Assembly (NCBI RefSeq): GCF_027409185.1
Contig: NC_084462.1
Coordinates: 182,766,071 to 182,830,070 of the forward strand
Direction: 5' to 3'
DNA: 64,000 bases
From: Cynocephalus volans
Taxonomy: Eukaryota; Chordata; Mammalia; Dermoptera; Cynocephalidae
Shown here: one piece after another, positions 61,684-64,000 of the stretch
Position numbering within the stretch: the stretch's first letter is position 1
Layout: each line of letters opens with the position of its first letter
The notes under the pieces: model-generated
Databases searched by the model: none
What the model saw: only the letters and a program-made list of their open reading frames with translations
What the model was told of the DNA's origin: nothing
Made by a program: the position numbers and the translations under genes

Positions 61684-64000
61684 CCATTCTTTGTGCTGTA
61701 GCCAGACTGTTCTACCCAAAACGCAAATTAGGCAGTCGCTGCTCAGCTTAGTTCTGAGACTCCCTATGACTATGGAAGGACAGCCACGCTCCTCCTCTGA
61801 GTAGGAGGCCTGCCTGGCTGGCCCCGCCCCATGCCTCCCTCTCTCACCTGTTTTGGGTCTTCCCTGCCAGGCTGTGCACTTGATGCACCAGGGAAACCAG
61901 ACAGCGTTCAGCTCCTACCTGCTGTGCAGTTGTTTCTTTTTGGACAGAAACTCTAGTGCTCAAAATAGCCTATAATCATTTTCTCTTAGTGTTGATGTTA
62001 GGCCTTAATAACATTTCATAGTTTGTTAAATAAATGTCTACTATCAAACGTTATTCCGATGGAAGATCAGAGTGTCCTTGGGCTGAAGTGCTGTCACTGT
62101 CCCTGCCACTCAGCCTCGCCTGGGTCTGTTTAGCGTAAAGGGCAGGGGAGCTAGAGTAACCTGGGGCCAGGCCCCTATCATTTGCTATTTGCTGACTGCT
62201 GCATGGGCCACACAGGGGTGGGGTCTCAGAGGGTAGGAGCAGGGGCCAGTGCTGCGTCCTAAAGTAAGATGAGAATAACAGCTCACTACTTGGTCCTGCC
62301 TGTGTGCTGGGTGCTGTGCTGAGTCCTTCGTATGTATCACCTGTTTTCCCACAATGACCGAATGAAGTGGCTACTATTGTCTCCCCATCTTACAGACGAG
62401 AAACCTGAGGCTTACTAAGCGCAAGTACCTTAACTAACGTTCCACAGTGAGGAAGTGGTGGGGCCTAGATTCCCACCTAGGGTCTGATTCAAAGGGCCTG
62501 CTGGACCTCAGCCCGCCACAGTGGCTCCCAGCTCATCCCATGCTGTGCTGGCCATGTGTGTGTGTGCGTGTGCATGCATGTGCGCATGCGTTCCATGGGT
62601 GCTGTGTCCGCAAGTATGTCATCAGTGTCAGGTGGGATCAGGCTGTATCATGCTGTGGGGACTAGCCACTGCCTTGACAGATGGGAGAGGTTGTTTTGAG
62701 TCTTATTATTAATATCACAGAATCCTACTGATGGCTTTGCTATCTATTGAATGGCTGCCCTTAAGTGAGATTTTAAAATTAATTTGGTAATAAAACAGGA
62801 CAGAATTAATGGAGGAAAGGAAACCTGAAGGGAGCTACCTGCTCTGGCAGCTTTGTAAACAGTTACCAGGCTCAGAGCCTGAAATGGGGGTGGGGTGACA
62901 GGCATGTCACCTTGGAGGGCCAGAACACACATCCATACACAGATGTGCTTAATACATGAGTACAGAGGTCCCCCAGAACTGAGGGAAGAGGGAGTTTGTT
63001 TAATAAATGATGTTGGAGAAACTAATTACTCTTGGCCCCAAAGAATAACTTCAGATTCATTCCCCTCTGCCATACAAATATGTTCCAAATGGGTCAAAAA
63101 TCAATTATTTATGGATTAGAGAGTTAAATGCACAGCTCCTAGTTGTAGAAGGCCTAACAGAATGAAATTGACTCTGTTACCTGGAGGAATGCTAATTCCT
63201 CAGCTTGACAGGAAAGGGAGAGCAGCGGGCACGAAACAACTGAGGACCCTGTGCTAGTTCACGCTCCTTGCGAGCGGGCTTTCTAGGAGGAGGAGGGTTC
63301 GCTGAGCAGGTGCTGAGAAGCTCAGGCCAGGGCGGTGGAGCTGGACCCCAAGTGCAGCCTGCGCTCAGACGCCGGCACCATCCCAGGCTCCTCCTTCCTC
63401 TTGGAGGCTGAACTTCTCTCTGCCCTGTTTCATGCTTCTCCTGCCATAGACCGGCTTCCTCTGCCTCCCAGTTTATCCCTCCCTCTCTCAAGGAAGTAGC
63501 TGGCCTGAGGCAGAGGGGGGTGTTGTGTTGAACGAGCTGCTGCCATGGAAACGTGGGATGGAGGAAGGAGGCCCAGAGTGCAGGGCAGACAAAGGGGTCA
63601 GTGTCCAGCAAACAGGGCAGTAAACCATGCAGGGCAGAGGGTGAGTGCTTGCAGCAGAGATGGCCTGGGCACTCTGGGCTTTAGGAAGAGCCACGGCAAA
63701 CTGCAGAAATAACAACACACCTATAGACAAATAGTGTGATTACAAGAAGAAAAGGTCGCTCAAACTCCAAATTTTACCGTGCATCTTAAGCAACAGGATG
63801 CCATTTCATGCATACTGAATTCATGGGGGTTTCAGTGAGTGGAATTACACTGATGATTACTGGCAGCATGAAATTCCCAGCCCCTTTCTAGGAGGATTTA
63901 GCTACACATGTTACACCTATGCCAAGAAGCAGGAAAATGATGACCATGAAAGAATTAGAGGAAAGGGTGGGAAGAGGTCAGCTGTGTGTTCCATGCAGCA
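61684..64000 (+). other. COA8: COA8 intron 3, remainder in window
   Basis: A MIR antisense core is at about 62270-62470 ('ccccatcttacagacgagaaac', abbreviated by decay). The rest is unique. I found no match to the remaining COA8 C-terminal coding sequence, so the next exon lies right of the window. Confidence 0.55.

Overview
The window is mammalian nuclear DNA. It has spliced, intron-rich genes, three CpG islands, and LINE, SINE, LTR and DNA-transposon remnants. Four protein-coding genes are recognisable from exon-encoded protein sequence and splice sites. In order they are CKB (minus strand, cut by the left edge), TRMT61A (plus), BAG5 (minus) and COA8/APOPT1 (plus, cut by the right edge). 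This is the gene order of human 14q32.33. The most abundant recent repeat is a SINE derived from tRNA-Ile, present as monomers, head-to-tail dimers and a GC-rich variant. I counted 16 copies and saw no Alu or B1. Such tRNA-Ile-derived t-SINEs are known as the SINE family of colugos (Dermoptera), so I infer a colugo (Galeopterus/Cynocephalus) genome. That species call is inference.

Layout. Bases 1-1875 hold the CKB 5' half (coding exons for residues 1-218, noncoding exon 1, promoter) in a CpG island. Bases 1876-7012 are intergenic, with old L1, L2 and MIR. Bases 7013-13835 are TRMT61A (CpG-island promoter, noncoding exon 1, three coding exons, poly(A) signal). Bases 13836-33550 are intergenic: GC-rich and free of t-SINEs until 29.5 kb. 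Bases 33550-39250 are BAG5: a 3' UTR of about 2.5 kb, the whole coding sequence in one exon, an intron and a CpG-island 5' end. Bases 39371-64000 are COA8: exon 1, an intron of about 20 kb filled with retroelements, exons 2 and 3, and the start of intron 3.

The four genes are housekeeping or metabolic: brain creatine kinase, the catalytic subunit of tRNA m1A58 methyltransferase, an HSP70 co-chaperone and a mitochondrial cytochrome c oxidase assembly factor. They do not form an operon-like system. BAG5 and COA8 share one CpG island head to head.

I found no novel multi-gene system. The unusual content is in the COA8 intron and flanks. It includes two SINEs inserted one after the other at the same target, a U6 snRNA/mRNA-3'-end chimeric retrocopy, a polyadenylated L1-5'UTR-only retrocopy with tandem repeats, two inverted solo LTRs of one ERV family, a nested mariner-in-hAT MITE, and a COA8 start codon that appears to differ from the human one.
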